This document shows positions 27,596 to 36,143 of a DNA stretch of 64,000 nt, one piece after another. Positions within the stretch are counted from its first letter, which is position 1. Each line of letters starts with the position of its first letter. Source of the DNA: Bacteroides sp. An322 (lineage in GTDB: Bacteria; Bacteroidota; Bacteroidia; Bacteroidales; Bacteroidaceae); contig NZ_NFIN01000003.1 of NCBI RefSeq assembly GCF_002161765.1, positions 142,220-206,219 of the forward strand, given 5' to 3'. The position numbers and the translations under genes are program-made. The notes under the pieces were generated by a model that saw nothing but the letters and a program-made list of their open reading frames with translations, made no database searches and was not told where the DNA came from.

Positions 27596-27692
27596 TTTTT
27601 GTCAGGATTTAACTGACATTTTTGCAGATGTTAGTAAGCGAAGAGCGAAGGGTAATATGAATAAACATCCGAAGAGGAGGAAAACAAACAAT

Positions 27693-30245
27693 ATGAACAA
27701 TCAATTTACACAACGGGTTTCTGATGTAATCCAATTCAGCAAAGAAGAAGCAAACCGGTTAAGGAACAAGAGCATCCAACCGGAACATTTGCTTTTAGGG
27801 CTGATACGGGAAGGCGAAGGCAAAGCGGTCCGCATCTTGCAGAGCCTATACGTGGATTTGCAAAAGATAAAGCAGACATTGGAAGACGAATTGCGCCTGC
27901 AGGCGGATATGTCGGACACGTATTCTGAAGACATCACATTCGATAGCCAGGCTTCCCGAATCCTGAAGATGAGCATCTTAGAGGCTCGTGTATTGAAAAG
28001 TCCGGCAACGGATACCGAACACATGTTATTGGCAATTATGAAGGAAAACCAAAATAAAGCATCTCAAATACTTGAAGAGAACGAAGTGACCTATCAAAAG
28101 ATATGGGATAAGCTCGTGCCGAAAACCGAGCCCCAGAGCGGTTTGGACTTTGGTGAAGAAGAAGAGGACGAGGAAGATGACGGTATCCGCCGCCACAATC
28201 CCGAAGCTGGAAGGGCGAATTATACCCCCGACCCTCAGCAGACCACCCGTACCAAACAACAGAAGCCGGATAATGACACGCCGGTGCTTGACTCGTTCGG
28301 GACGGATATGACGCAGGTGGCGGCAGAAGGCAAGCTGGATCCGGTGGTAGGCAGAGAAAAGGAAATCGAACGTCTGGCTCAAATCCTGAGCCGGCGCAAG
28401 AAGAACAATCCGATTCTGATTGGCGAACCGGGCGTGGGCAAATCGGCTATCGTAGAGGGACTTGCCTTGCGTATCGTGGAAAAGAAAGTGTCGCGCATCC
28501 TGTTCGATAAGCGGGTGGTAGCATTGGATATGACTTCTATCGTGGCAGGTACAAAATACCGCGGCCAGTTCGAAGAACGCATCCGTGCCATTCTGAACGA
28601 ATTGAAAAAGAATCCGAACGTGATTCTCTTCATCGATGAAATCCATAACATCGTAGGAGCAGGTTCGGCGGCAGGCTCGATGGATGCGGCTAACATGCTG
28701 AAGCCGGCATTGGCACGGGGCGAAATTCAATGCATCGGAGCAACGACCCTCGATGAATACCGCCAGAACATAGAAAAGGACGGTGCGTTAGAACGCCGTT
28801 TCCAGAAAGTGTTGGTAGAGCCTACCACTCCCGAAGAGACCTTGCAAATCTTGCGGAACATCAAGGATAAGTACGAAGAGCACCACAACGTGACTTATAC
28901 GGAAGAAGCCCTCGAAGCGTGTGTCAAATTGACCGAACGGTACATCACCGACCGTAATTTCCCGGATAAAGCCATCGACGCACTTGACGAAGCCGGTTCG
29001 CGCGTACACCTTACTAATATAACGGTCCCCAAGGAAATGGAGGAACAAGAAAAGTTGATTGACGAGGCACGGATGCACAAGACCGAAGCGGTACGCCTTC
29101 AAGACTTTGAACTGGCGGCAAGCTTCCGCGACCGTGAACGAAGGCTTGAAGATGAACTGGAAGCCATGAAATGCAGATGGGAAGAAAGCTTACGCGAGAA
29201 CCGCGAGAAAGTGGACGAAGACCAGATAGCCGATGTCGTTTCCATGATGTCGGGAGTACCCGTCCAGCGTATGGCTCAGGCGGAAGGAAGCAAATTGCGG
29301 GGTATGAAAGACGCCTTGCTCTCGAAAGTCATCGCGCAAGACAAAGCGGTAGAAACCTTGGTGAAAGCTATCCAACGGAGCCGTATCGGCTTGAAAGACC
29401 CGAACAAGCCCATAGGCACTTTTATGTTCTTAGGTCCGACCGGTGTAGGTAAAACCCACTTAGCCAAGGAATTGGCAAAGGGAATGTTCGGTTCGGCAGA
29501 TGCCTTAATCCGTATCGACATGAGCGAATACATGGAGAAATTTACGGTTTCCCGCTTGGTCGGAGCACCTCCCGGATACGTGGGGTACGAAGAAGGCGGG
29601 CAATTGACCGAGAAAGTGCGGCGCAAGCCCTACTCTATCGTGTTGCTGGACGAAATAGAAAAAGCCCATCCCGATGTGTTCAACCTCTTGCTTCAAGTAA
29701 TGGACGAAGGGCGTTTGACCGATAGCTACGGGCGGACGGTAGACTTTAAGAATACCGTAATCATTATGACTTCGAACATCGGTACACGCCAGTTGAAAGA
29801 GTTCGGGAAAGGCATCGGTTTTGCCGCCCAGACCCGCACGGACGATAAGGAATACTCGCGTAGCGTGATAACCAAGGCTTTAAACAAGTCGTTCGCACCT
29901 GAGTTCATCAACCGTTTAGACGAAATCATCACCTTCGACCAGTTGGATATCGAAGCTCTGCGAAAGATTATCGAAATCGAATTGAGAGGCTTGTACCAAC
30001 GTATGGAAGGATTGGGATACAAACTGGTAATTGACGAGGAAGCCAAGCGTTTCGTAGCTTCGAAAGGTTATGATGTCCAGTTCGGGGCACGTCCGTTGAA
30101 GCGTTCTATCCAAAACAACTTAGAAGACGGGCTTGCCGAACTTCTTTTGAACGAAGCTCCCCAAGCAGGCGACACCATCCATGTAGGCATGGACGAAAGC
30201 GGGAATAACCTGAAAATGGAGATTGTCAAAGCGCAATCCTGCTAA
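27693..30245 (+). CDS. clpC: ATP-dependent Clp protease ATP-binding subunit ClpC
   Basis: About 850 residues from the ATG at 27693, which follows a GAGGAGG ribosome binding site (27674-27680); longer starts lack such support. The N-terminal Clp repeat domain (about 1-150) is followed by an acidic linker, AAA domain 1 with Walker A GEPGVGKS (244-251), a UVR-like middle segment ([17 protein letters not shown]), and AAA domain 2 with GPTGVGKT and [10 protein letters not shown]. It is a ClpP-partner unfoldase in protein quality control. A strong terminator follows, then htpG. Confidence 0.95.
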   Translation: MNNQFTQRVSDVIQFSKEEANRLRNKSIQPEHLLLGLIREGEGKAVRILQSLYVDLQKIKQTLEDELRLQADMSDTYSEDITFDSQASRILKMSILEARVLKSPATDTEHMLLAIMKENQNKASQILEENEVTYQKIWDKLVPKTEPQSGLDFGEEEEDEEDDGIRRHNPEAGRANYTPDPQQTTRTKQQKPDNDTPVLDSFGTDMTQVAAEGKLDPVVGREKEIERLAQILSRRKKNNPILIGEPGVGKSAIVEGLALRIVEKKVSRILFDKRVVALDMTSIVAGTKYRGQFEERIRAILNELKKNPNVILFIDEIHNIVGAGSAAGSMDAANMLKPALARGEIQCIGATTLDEYRQNIEKDGALERRFQKVLVEPTTPEETLQILRNIKDKYEEHHNVTYTEEALEACVKLTERYITDRNFPDKAIDALDEAGSRVHLTNITVPKEMEEQEKLIDEARMHKTEAVRLQDFELAASFRDRERRLEDELEAMKCRWEESLRENREKVDEDQIADVVSMMSGVPVQRMAQAEGSKLRGMKDALLSKVIAQDKAVETLVKAIQRSRIGLKDPNKPIGTFMFLGPTGVGKTHLAKELAKGMFGSADALIRIDMSEYMEKFTVSRLVGAPPGYVGYEEGGQLTEKVRRKPYSIVLLDEIEKAHPDVFNLLLQVMDEGRLTDSYGRTVDFKNTVIIMTSNIGTRQLKEFGKGIGFAAQTRTDDKEYSRSVITKALNKSFAPEFINRLDEIITFDQLDIEALRKIIEIELRGLYQRMEGLGYKLVIDEEAKRFVASKGYDVQFGARPLKRSIQNNLEDGLAELLLNEAPQAGDTIHVGMDESGNNLKMEIVKAQSC

Positions 30246-30264
30246 AATGGCAAAGAATACAGAC

Positions 30265-30299
30265 AAAATGTCAGACGCTACCCGTCTGGCATTTTTTTT
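30265..30299 (+). terminator. Terminator of clpC
   Basis: AATGTCAGACG pairs with CGTCTGGCATT (one G-T pair) around a short loop and is followed by eight T bases. Confidence 0.9.
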
Positions 30300-30346
30300 G
30301 CCGCTATCCGGATGAAAATTTGATAATCATTAAAATATATATGTAT

Positions 30347-32398
30347 ATGCAGAAAGGTAATATTGGGGTTACTACAGAGAACATATTCCCTATCATCAAA
30401 AAGTTCTTGTACAGCGATCATGAGATTTTCCTTCGTGAATTGGTTTCCAATGCCGTTGATGCCACTCAAAAGCTGAAGACCTTGGCTTCTACAGGCGATT
30501 TCAAAGGCGAATTGGGCGATTTGACTATCCAAGTGAAAGTGAACAAAGAAGAAGGAACGATTACCATTTCCGATCGTGGACTGGGACTTACCGCTGAAGA
30601 AATCGATAAATACATCAACCAGATAGCTTTCTCAGGCGCCAACGACTTCCTTGAAAAGTATAAGAATGATGCCAATGCCATTATCGGACATTTCGGCTTG
30701 GGATTCTATTCCGCCTTTATGGTAGCAAAGAAAGTGGAAATCGTAACCCGCTCGTATAAAGAAGACGCAAAAGCCGTGAAATGGACTTGCGACGGAAGTC
30801 CTGAATTTACATTGGAAGATGCAGAACGTGAAGACCGGGGTACGGATATCATCCTGCACATTGATGATGATTGCAAGGATTTCTTGGAAGAATCGCGCAT
30901 CCAAGGATTGCTTACGAAATATTGCCGTTTCTTGCCCGTTCCGGTAGCATTCGGAAAGAAAAAGGAATGGAAAGACGGGAAGCAGGTCGATACGGATGAA
31001 TACAACATCATCAACGACACTTGCCCTATCTGGACCAAGAAGCCAAGCGAACTGAAAGACGAAGATTACAAGAAGTTCTATCGTGACTTATATCCGATGT
31101 CGGACGAACCTTTGTTTTGGATTCACCTGAATGTAGACTATCCGTTCAATCTGACCGGTGTGCTTTACTTCCCGAAAATCAAGAGCAACATCGAATTGCA
31201 ACGGAACAAGATTCAGTTGTATTGCAACCAGGTATATGTGACCGATTCTGTAGAAGGCATCGTGCCCGACTTCCTGACCTTGTTGCATGGTGTTATCGAC
31301 TCTCCGGATATTCCGTTGAACGTATCCCGTTCGTACTTGCAGAGCGATTCGAATGTAAAGAAGATTTCTACGTATATTACCAAGAAGGTAGCAGACCGCT
31401 TGCAATCTATCTTCAAGAACGACCGCAAGGAATTTGAAGAAAAATGGGACGACTTGAAAATCTTCATCAATTACGGTATGCTGACCCAAGAAGATTTCTA
31501 CGAAAAAGCAAATAAATTTGCCCTCTTCAAAGATACGGAAGGCAAGTATTACACTTTCGAAGAATATCAGACCTTGATAAAAGATAATCAGACCGACAAG
31601 GACGGCAATCTGATTTATCTGTACGCCAACAATACCGATGAACAATATACCTATATTGATGCAGCCAAGAATAAAGGTTACAATGTATTGTTGCTCGACG
31701 GACAATTGGATGTCCCCATGGTGAACATGTTGGAACAGAAGTTTGAAAAGAGTCGTTTCACCCGTGTGGATGCCGATGTAATCGACCGCTTGATTGTAAA
31801 AGACGAGCAGAAAGGCGAAGAGCTTCCGGAAGGCAAACGCGAAGTATTGACTACGGTATTCAATGGTCAGATGCCTAAATTGCAAAAGACCGAATTCCAT
31901 GTAGAAGCGCAACCGATGGGCGAAACAGGTGCTCCGATTGTCATTACCCAGTCTGAATACATGCGCCGTATGAAGGAAATGGCAAACATCCAGCCGGGCA
32001 TGAGCTTCTATGGCGAAATGCCGGATATGTACAACTTGGTATTGAATAGCGACCATAAGCTTATCAAACAAGTATTGGACGATGCAGAATCGGCTTGTTC
32101 AGAGAAGTTGGTTCCGGTAGAAGGCGAAATCGCTACCTTGAAAATGCGTGAAAGCGAATTGCATAAAGCCCACGAAGGCAAGAAGGATGAAGAAATCCCG
32201 ACAGCTGAAAAAGACGAGCTGAAAGACATCGATAAGAAGTTGGATGAAAAGAAGCAGGAAAAGACAGGCATTATCAATGCGTATGCGGCTGATAATAAAA
32301 TCGTTCATCAACTCATCGACTTGGCACTGTTGCAAAACGGCATGCTGAAAGGTGAAGCATTGACCAACTTTGTTAAACGAAGCATCGAACTGATTTAA
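30347..32398 (+). CDS. htpG: Molecular chaperone HtpG (Hsp90)
   Basis: About 683 residues. The GHKL ATPase domain starts at once (GNIGVTTENIF, FLRELVSNAVDATQKL with the catalytic Glu and Asn, then the DRGLGLT and GHFGLGFYSAFMV nucleotide loops). Middle and dimerisation domains follow. The ATG at 30347 (or 30341) gives the usual Bacteroides start MQKGNIGV. The C-terminal domain carries a lysine-rich charged insert (KDEEIPTAEKDELKDIDKK). It is expressed separately from clpC because a terminator lies between them, though both are stress chaperones. Confidence 0.96.
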   Translation: MQKGNIGVTTENIFPIIKKFLYSDHEIFLRELVSNAVDATQKLKTLASTGDFKGELGDLTIQVKVNKEEGTITISDRGLGLTAEEIDKYINQIAFSGANDFLEKYKNDANAIIGHFGLGFYSAFMVAKKVEIVTRSYKEDAKAVKWTCDGSPEFTLEDAEREDRGTDIILHIDDDCKDFLEESRIQGLLTKYCRFLPVPVAFGKKKEWKDGKQVDTDEYNIINDTCPIWTKKPSELKDEDYKKFYRDLYPMSDEPLFWIHLNVDYPFNLTGVLYFPKIKSNIELQRNKIQLYCNQVYVTDSVEGIVPDFLTLLHGVIDSPDIPLNVSRSYLQSDSNVKKISTYITKKVADRLQSIFKNDRKEFEEKWDDLKIFINYGMLTQEDFYEKANKFALFKDTEGKYYTFEEYQTLIKDNQTDKDGNLIYLYANNTDEQYTYIDAAKNKGYNVLLLDGQLDVPMVNMLEQKFEKSRFTRVDADVIDRLIVKDEQKGEELPEGKREVLTTVFNGQMPKLQKTEFHVEAQPMGETGAPIVITQSEYMRRMKEMANIQPGMSFYGEMPDMYNLVLNSDHKLIKQVLDDAESACSEKLVPVEGEIATLKMRESELHKAHEGKKDEEIPTAEKDELKDIDKKLDEKKQEKTGIINAYAADNKIVHQLIDLALLQNGMLKGEALTNFVKRSIELI

Positions 32399-32416
32399 TT
32401 CATCTGCTCTTATAAT

Positions 32417-32474
32417 AAAAAGGGCATAAAGGTACAAGAATTTAATATTCGCTGTGCCTTTATGTCCTTTTTTT
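32417..32474 (+). terminator. Terminator of htpG
   Basis: A stem of AGGGCATAAAGGTACA (32421-32436) with TGTGCCTTTATGTCCT, one mismatch, is followed by TTTTTTTT. The 16-bp stem is preceded by an A-rich stretch. Confidence 0.88.
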
Positions 32475-32527
32475 CGTTTATACTATAAAAAAAGACAGAT
32501 TTATTCCGCAAGAATCTTTTTTTTACT

Positions 32528-32535
32528 TACCTTTG
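32528..32535 (+). promoter_or_regulatory. -7 box of the patatin-like gene
   Basis: TACCTTTG is a perfect -7 match, 28 bases before the ATG at 32563. This supports the later start of the gene rather than 32533. Confidence 0.5.
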
Positions 32536-32562
32536 GGTACACGTATTAATGATAGCAAACCC

Positions 32563-34866
32563 ATGAACAAAATCATTTCTATCCTTTTATGCCTATGTGT
32601 TTTCATAGCGCCACTGAAAGCCCAAAAGGTAGGGCTTGTACTGAGCGGCGGAGGCGCGAAAGGAATTACCCATATCGGCATTATCCGGGCATTGGAAGAA
32701 AATAATATTCCGATTGATTATGTAGCTGGAACTTCCATGGGAGCTATTGTGGGTGCACTTTATGCCATGGGATATTCGCCGGATGATATGGAAAAATTGA
32801 TAAAGTCGGATGACTTCAAACGTTGGTATACCGGAAATATCGAAGAACAATACATTTACTATTTCAAGAAGAATCCGCCTACTCCTGAATTTGTCAATGT
32901 CAGGGTTTCTTTAAAGAATCCTTTGCAAAAGGTAAAAGCACAGTTCTTGCCTTCGAGTGTAGTCGACCCGTTGCAGATGAACCTTGCCTTTTTGCAGCTA
33001 TTCGGTCAGGCTACGGCTTCTTGTCATAATGATTTCGACCGTTTGTTTATCCCGTTCCGTTGTGTAGCGTCCGATGTGTATAACAAACGTCCTATTATTT
33101 TTCGCAAAGGAGATTTGGGAGACGCCGTGCGTGCTTCAATGAGTTTTCCTGCCATGTTCAAGCCCATTGAAATTGATTCTGTATTGGTCTATGACGGAGG
33201 TATTTACAATAACTTCCCTACCAATGTAATGATGGAAGATTTTCATCCGGATATTATGATAGGTAGTGTAGTCAGTTCGAATCCCAGTAAACCGAAAGAA
33301 GGAGATATTATGGGACAACTGGAAAACATGATTATGCAAAAAACCGATTATTCGATGCCCGATTCGTTAGGTATTCTGATGACATTTAAATATACGGATG
33401 TGAACTTGATGGATTTTAACCGTTATGATGAATTGCATGATATCGGCTATAACCGTACTATCCAGTTAATGGATACTATCAAGATGCGTATTTCAAGGCG
33501 TACCAATTACAGGCAATTGGAAAAGGAACGCATAGCCTATAAGAACCGGATGCCCGAGTTCCGGTTCCGTAAAATAGAAATCGAAGGAGCCAATGAGCAA
33601 CAGAAGCGATATATCCGGAAAGAGTTTCATTCATCGGATGATGAAATCTTTACCTTTGAAGATTTCCGAAGCGGATATTTCCGTCTGATGTCGGATAATA
33701 TGATATCCGAAATCATTCCGCATGCGGTATATAATGCGTCAGACCATACGTTTGATTTGCATTTGAAAGTGAAATTGGAAGATGACTTAACCTTGCGTGC
33801 GGGAGGCAACGTCAGTTCGAATGGCTCAAACCAGATTTATATCGGTGCCACTTATCAGAACTTGAACAACTATTCGAAAGAGGTATCATTGGACGGGCAA
33901 TTAGGGCAGATATATAACAATCTGCAACTTTCCGGTCGGATTGATTTGCCTACCCATATTCCTACTTCGGTCAGATTGGTCGGTTCGCTTTCTTCTTTCG
34001 ACTATTTTAAGCAGGAAAAGCTTTTCACAAAAGGAAATTCGCCTGTATTCAGCAAGAAGAAAGAGAAGTTTGTTAAGTTATTGGTATCACTTCCTTTTCT
34101 TACACGTCAAAAGGCAGAGTTCGGCATCGGTATCGGCGACCTGCAGGATGAATATTTTCAGAAAAACGTAATCGATTTCAATAACGACCGGAGCGACCAT
34201 AGCCATTATACGGTGTTCGGAGGTTCGGTTGCATTGGAAGGAAATACGTTGGATAGTCGTCAATATGCAACAGCAGGAAGGCGTGAACGTTTGGTAGCCA
34301 ATATTTATACCAGCCGTGAACGGTTTAGGGCTGGATCCAGCATAGACCCTTATAATGGTGAATATAAATATGAACAATCGTGGTTGCAACTGTCATACGA
34401 AATGGAACGTTATTTCCCTTTGTCACCGAAATTTGTATTGGGGAATTACATCCGTGCTTATTATTCTTCACGTAATTTCAGCCATAACTATACGGCTACT
34501 ATGATGCAGGCTGGTGAATTTTCGCCGACAGCGCATAGTAAGATTACGTATAATGAAGCTTTCCGTTCCAATCAGTTTGTCGGGATAGGGCTTATGCCCA
34601 TTTACCAGTTTAACTCTGTTTTTCATGCTCGGTTGGAAATGTACGGCTTTGCTCCCATATTCCCAATCTTGCGTGACGAGCAATCGCAGGCTTATTATGG
34701 AAAACTGTTTAGCCGGATAGAATATTTGGGAGAATTGTCTTTGGTAATCAAACTTCCTTTTGGCGCAATCAGTGCGTATGTAAATCATTACAGTTCACCA
34801 AGAAACAATTGGAACTTTGGTTTGACATTGGGTTGGCAAATATTCAATTCGCGGTTTATTGAATAA
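32563..34866 (+). CDS. Patatin-like phospholipase with POTRA and outer-membrane barrel
   Basis: About 767 residues beginning with a signal peptide (ISILLCLCVFIAPLKAQ). The patatin domain (about 22-300) has the oxyanion GGGAKG loop, the nucleophile Ser58 in GTSMG and Asp211 in YDGGIYNNFP of the Ser-Asp dyad. A POTRA-like domain (about 330-420: RKIEIEGANEQQKRYIRKEF) and a C-terminal Omp85/BamA-type beta barrel (about 430-767, ending in WQIFNSRFIE) follow. The layout fits a type Vd-like outer-membrane lipase that displays or anchors its patatin domain. The transported or cleaved lipid is not known. Confidence 0.88.
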   Translation: MNKIISILLCLCVFIAPLKAQKVGLVLSGGGAKGITHIGIIRALEENNIPIDYVAGTSMGAIVGALYAMGYSPDDMEKLIKSDDFKRWYTGNIEEQYIYYFKKNPPTPEFVNVRVSLKNPLQKVKAQFLPSSVVDPLQMNLAFLQLFGQATASCHNDFDRLFIPFRCVASDVYNKRPIIFRKGDLGDAVRASMSFPAMFKPIEIDSVLVYDGGIYNNFPTNVMMEDFHPDIMIGSVVSSNPSKPKEGDIMGQLENMIMQKTDYSMPDSLGILMTFKYTDVNLMDFNRYDELHDIGYNRTIQLMDTIKMRISRRTNYRQLEKERIAYKNRMPEFRFRKIEIEGANEQQKRYIRKEFHSSDDEIFTFEDFRSGYFRLMSDNMISEIIPHAVYNASDHTFDLHLKVKLEDDLTLRAGGNVSSNGSNQIYIGATYQNLNNYSKEVSLDGQLGQIYNNLQLSGRIDLPTHIPTSVRLVGSLSSFDYFKQEKLFTKGNSPVFSKKKEKFVKLLVSLPFLTRQKAEFGIGIGDLQDEYFQKNVIDFNNDRSDHSHYTVFGGSVALEGNTLDSRQYATAGRRERLVANIYTSRERFRAGSSIDPYNGEYKYEQSWLQLSYEMERYFPLSPKFVLGNYIRAYYSSRNFSHNYTATMMQAGEFSPTAHSKITYNEAFRSNQFVGIGLMPIYQFNSVFHARLEMYGFAPIFPILRDEQSQAYYGKLFSRIEYLGELSLVIKLPFGAISAYVNHYSSPRNNWNFGLTLGWQIFNSRFIE

Positions 34867-34894
34867 AAAAACAGAAAAAAACTCCTTCAAAAAC

Positions 34895-34925
34895 TTGCAT
34901 ATATCAAAAGAAGTCCTTACCTTTG
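34895..34925 (+). promoter_or_regulatory. Promoter of the tRNA-Arg cluster
   Basis: AAACTTGCATATAT (TTG at 34895-34897) and TACCTTTG (34918-34925) match the rpmB promoter upstream string and its 27-base TTG-to-TTTG spacing. Transcription would start a few bases before the first tRNA. Confidence 0.78.
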
Positions 34926-34947
34926 CACCCGTTAAACGAAAAGAGAA

Positions 34948-35021
34948 GGCCGCGTAGCTCAACTGAATAGAGTAGCTGACTACGGATCAGCCGGTTACAG
35001 GTTTGAATCCTGTCGCGGTCA
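34948..35021 (+). tRNA. tRNA-Arg (anticodon ACG), copy 1
   Basis: A 74-base cloverleaf. The acceptor stem GGCCGCG pairs with CGCGGTC, the anticodon stem is GCTGA/TCAGC with loop CTACGGA (anticodon ACG), and the T arm is ACAGG-TTTGAAT-CCTGT. The discriminator is A and CCA is not encoded. It reads CGU, and CGC/CGA after A34-to-inosine editing. First of three near-identical copies under one promoter. Confidence 0.95.
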
Positions 35022-35047
35022 CTCTTTCAAGTTAGAAGCAAATAGAG

Positions 35048-35121
35048 GGTCGCGTAGCTCAACTGAATAGAGTAGCTGACTACGGATCAGCCGGTTACAG
35101 GTTTGAATCCTGTCGCGATCA
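35048..35121 (+). tRNA. tRNA-Arg (anticodon ACG), copy 2 with a compensated acceptor pair
   Basis: The same cloverleaf as copy 1 except in the acceptor stem, where position 3 is T rather than C and the paired base near the 3' end is A rather than G (GGTCGCG with CGCGATC). Both changes together keep the stem intact, so the gene is expected to work. The anticodon ACG is unchanged. Confidence 0.95.
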
Positions 35122-35140
35122 CTCTTCAAGAACAAATGTT

Positions 35141-35214
35141 GGCCGCGTAGCTCAACTGAATAGAGTAGCTGACTACGGATCAGCCGGTTACAGGTTTGAA
35201 TCCTGTCGCGGTCA
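35141..35214 (+). tRNA. tRNA-Arg (anticodon ACG), copy 3
   Basis: Identical over its length to copy 1, with acceptor GGCCGCG/CGCGGTC and anticodon ACG. It is followed 4 bases later by the cluster terminator. Confidence 0.95.
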
Positions 35215-35218
35215 CAAC

Positions 35219-35250
35219 AAAAAAGCCTCCCTTTTTAGGAGGCTTTTTTT
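35219..35250 (+). terminator. Terminator of the tRNA-Arg cluster
   Basis: AAAAAAGCCTCC pairs with GGAGGCTTTTTTT around CTTTTTA. It is compact and ends in a long T run, and lies just before the stop of the convergent lipoprotein gene (35268). Confidence 0.92.
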
Positions 35251-35267
35251 ATATATTCCTCTTTCTG

Positions 35268-36059
35268 TTATTCTTTCAACTTAAAGGTCAGTACACCTTC
35301 TTCGTCAATAAGCAAATTCACATAGTAGCACGACAAGTCATCGGGCATGCTGATAGTAGCTTGATAATGATAGCCATCCGAATCAACGCCTATGAAACTC
35401 ATATCGGAAAGAATGGACATTTGCAGGAAATCGTCAGGAACTGTTGCTGCAAACATCTCTTTTTCAATGTCTTTTGCATACAGGCATTGTTTACCTTGAT
35501 ACACACAGATATGAATGATGTTGTCATAATAAACATTGTCTACTATCATTCCCTCTTCTGTCACAGTAGGACGGAACACTTTTTTAGTTGAAGGGTTGAT
35601 ATAAGCATATCCGCGATAACGTTTCCCTTGAAAATAGAAGACAGAATCTTTTTCTATGACTTTCTTTTCGGGTTTTGCTACCGGTTGATAACCAAAAGGG
35701 ATCGTATCAGTGTCCGATTTGTGCAAAGAAACCAAATCACCTAAAGATGTATAAAATTGGAAGACATGTTCTTCTATCTTGACAATCCGGTAGGTTGTCT
35801 GCTCAGAACTTTTTGCCTGTAAGGTATCTCCTGAAATGCTGAAACAAAAAGGGGCGTTGACTTGGCTTGCAAGAAAGATACTGTCATTCTTGATTTTCAG
35901 CATAGGTAATCCTGTGTTGTCATCAACCCAAATGCCTTGCAAATATTGCATAATCAGTTGGTTTCTTTCATCTTCAGCCTTCTCCTCTTTCTTTTCAACA
36001 CTTCCCGTACAGGCTGCAATTAGAAATACGAAAAGCGTGACAGATAATACTTTTCTCAT
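35268..36059 (-). CDS. DUF4738-type lipoprotein
   Basis: A 263-residue protein with a lipobox at LIAACTG (Cys17), so it is a lipoprotein. The mature part begins with a charged linker (KKEEKAEDE) and continues as an all-beta protein (for example YLQGIWVDDNTGLPMLKIKND). The pattern resembles the DUF4738 lipoproteins of Bacteroidales, which have no known function. The gene has its own -7 box, TACTTTTG (complement of 36080-36087), and converges on the tRNA cluster. Confidence 0.7.
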   Translation of the reverse strand: MRKVLSVTLFVFLIAACTGSVEKKEEKAEDERNQLIMQYLQGIWVDDNTGLPMLKIKNDSIFLASQVNAPFCFSISGDTLQAKSSEQTTYRIVKIEEHVFQFYTSLGDLVSLHKSDTDTIPFGYQPVAKPEKKVIEKDSVFYFQGKRYRGYAYINPSTKKVFRPTVTEEGMIVDNVYYDNIIHICVYQGKQCLYAKDIEKEMFAATVPDDFLQMSILSDMSFIGVDSDGYHYQATISMPDDLSCYYVNLLIDEEGVLTFKLKE

Positions 36060-36079
36060 TTTTTATTTATTTCTTGCCG

Positions 36080-36087
36080 CAAAAGTA
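36080..36087 (-). promoter_or_regulatory. -7 box of the DUF4738-type lipoprotein gene
   Basis: TACTTTTG on the minus strand is a perfect TAnnTTTG match, 21 bases before the ATG. No TTG lies at the expected -33 distance. Confidence 0.45.
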
Positions 36088-36131
36088 TAACAAAATACCC
36101 AAGAATCGTAATATATAAAAGAAAAAAATCT

Positions 36132-36139
36132 TATATTTG
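36132..36139 (+). promoter_or_regulatory. -7 box immediately before the HU/SPOR gene
   Basis: TATATTTG is a perfect -7 match and ends 4 bases before the ATG at 36144. If it is the promoter, the message would be leaderless or nearly so. The same arrangement is seen for the XRE gene at 44488. Confidence 0.5.
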
Positions 36140-36143
36140 CAGT

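Noticed and set aside
31088..32071. 327-codon open frame antisense to htpG
   Set aside because: Antisense shadow of a strongly conserved gene. No promoter or domain was found.
34948..35214. Three regularly spaced repeats, at first look like a small CRISPR
   Set aside because: Each repeat folds as tRNA-Arg with anticodon ACG; the spacers are only about 20-26 bases and no cas genes are present.
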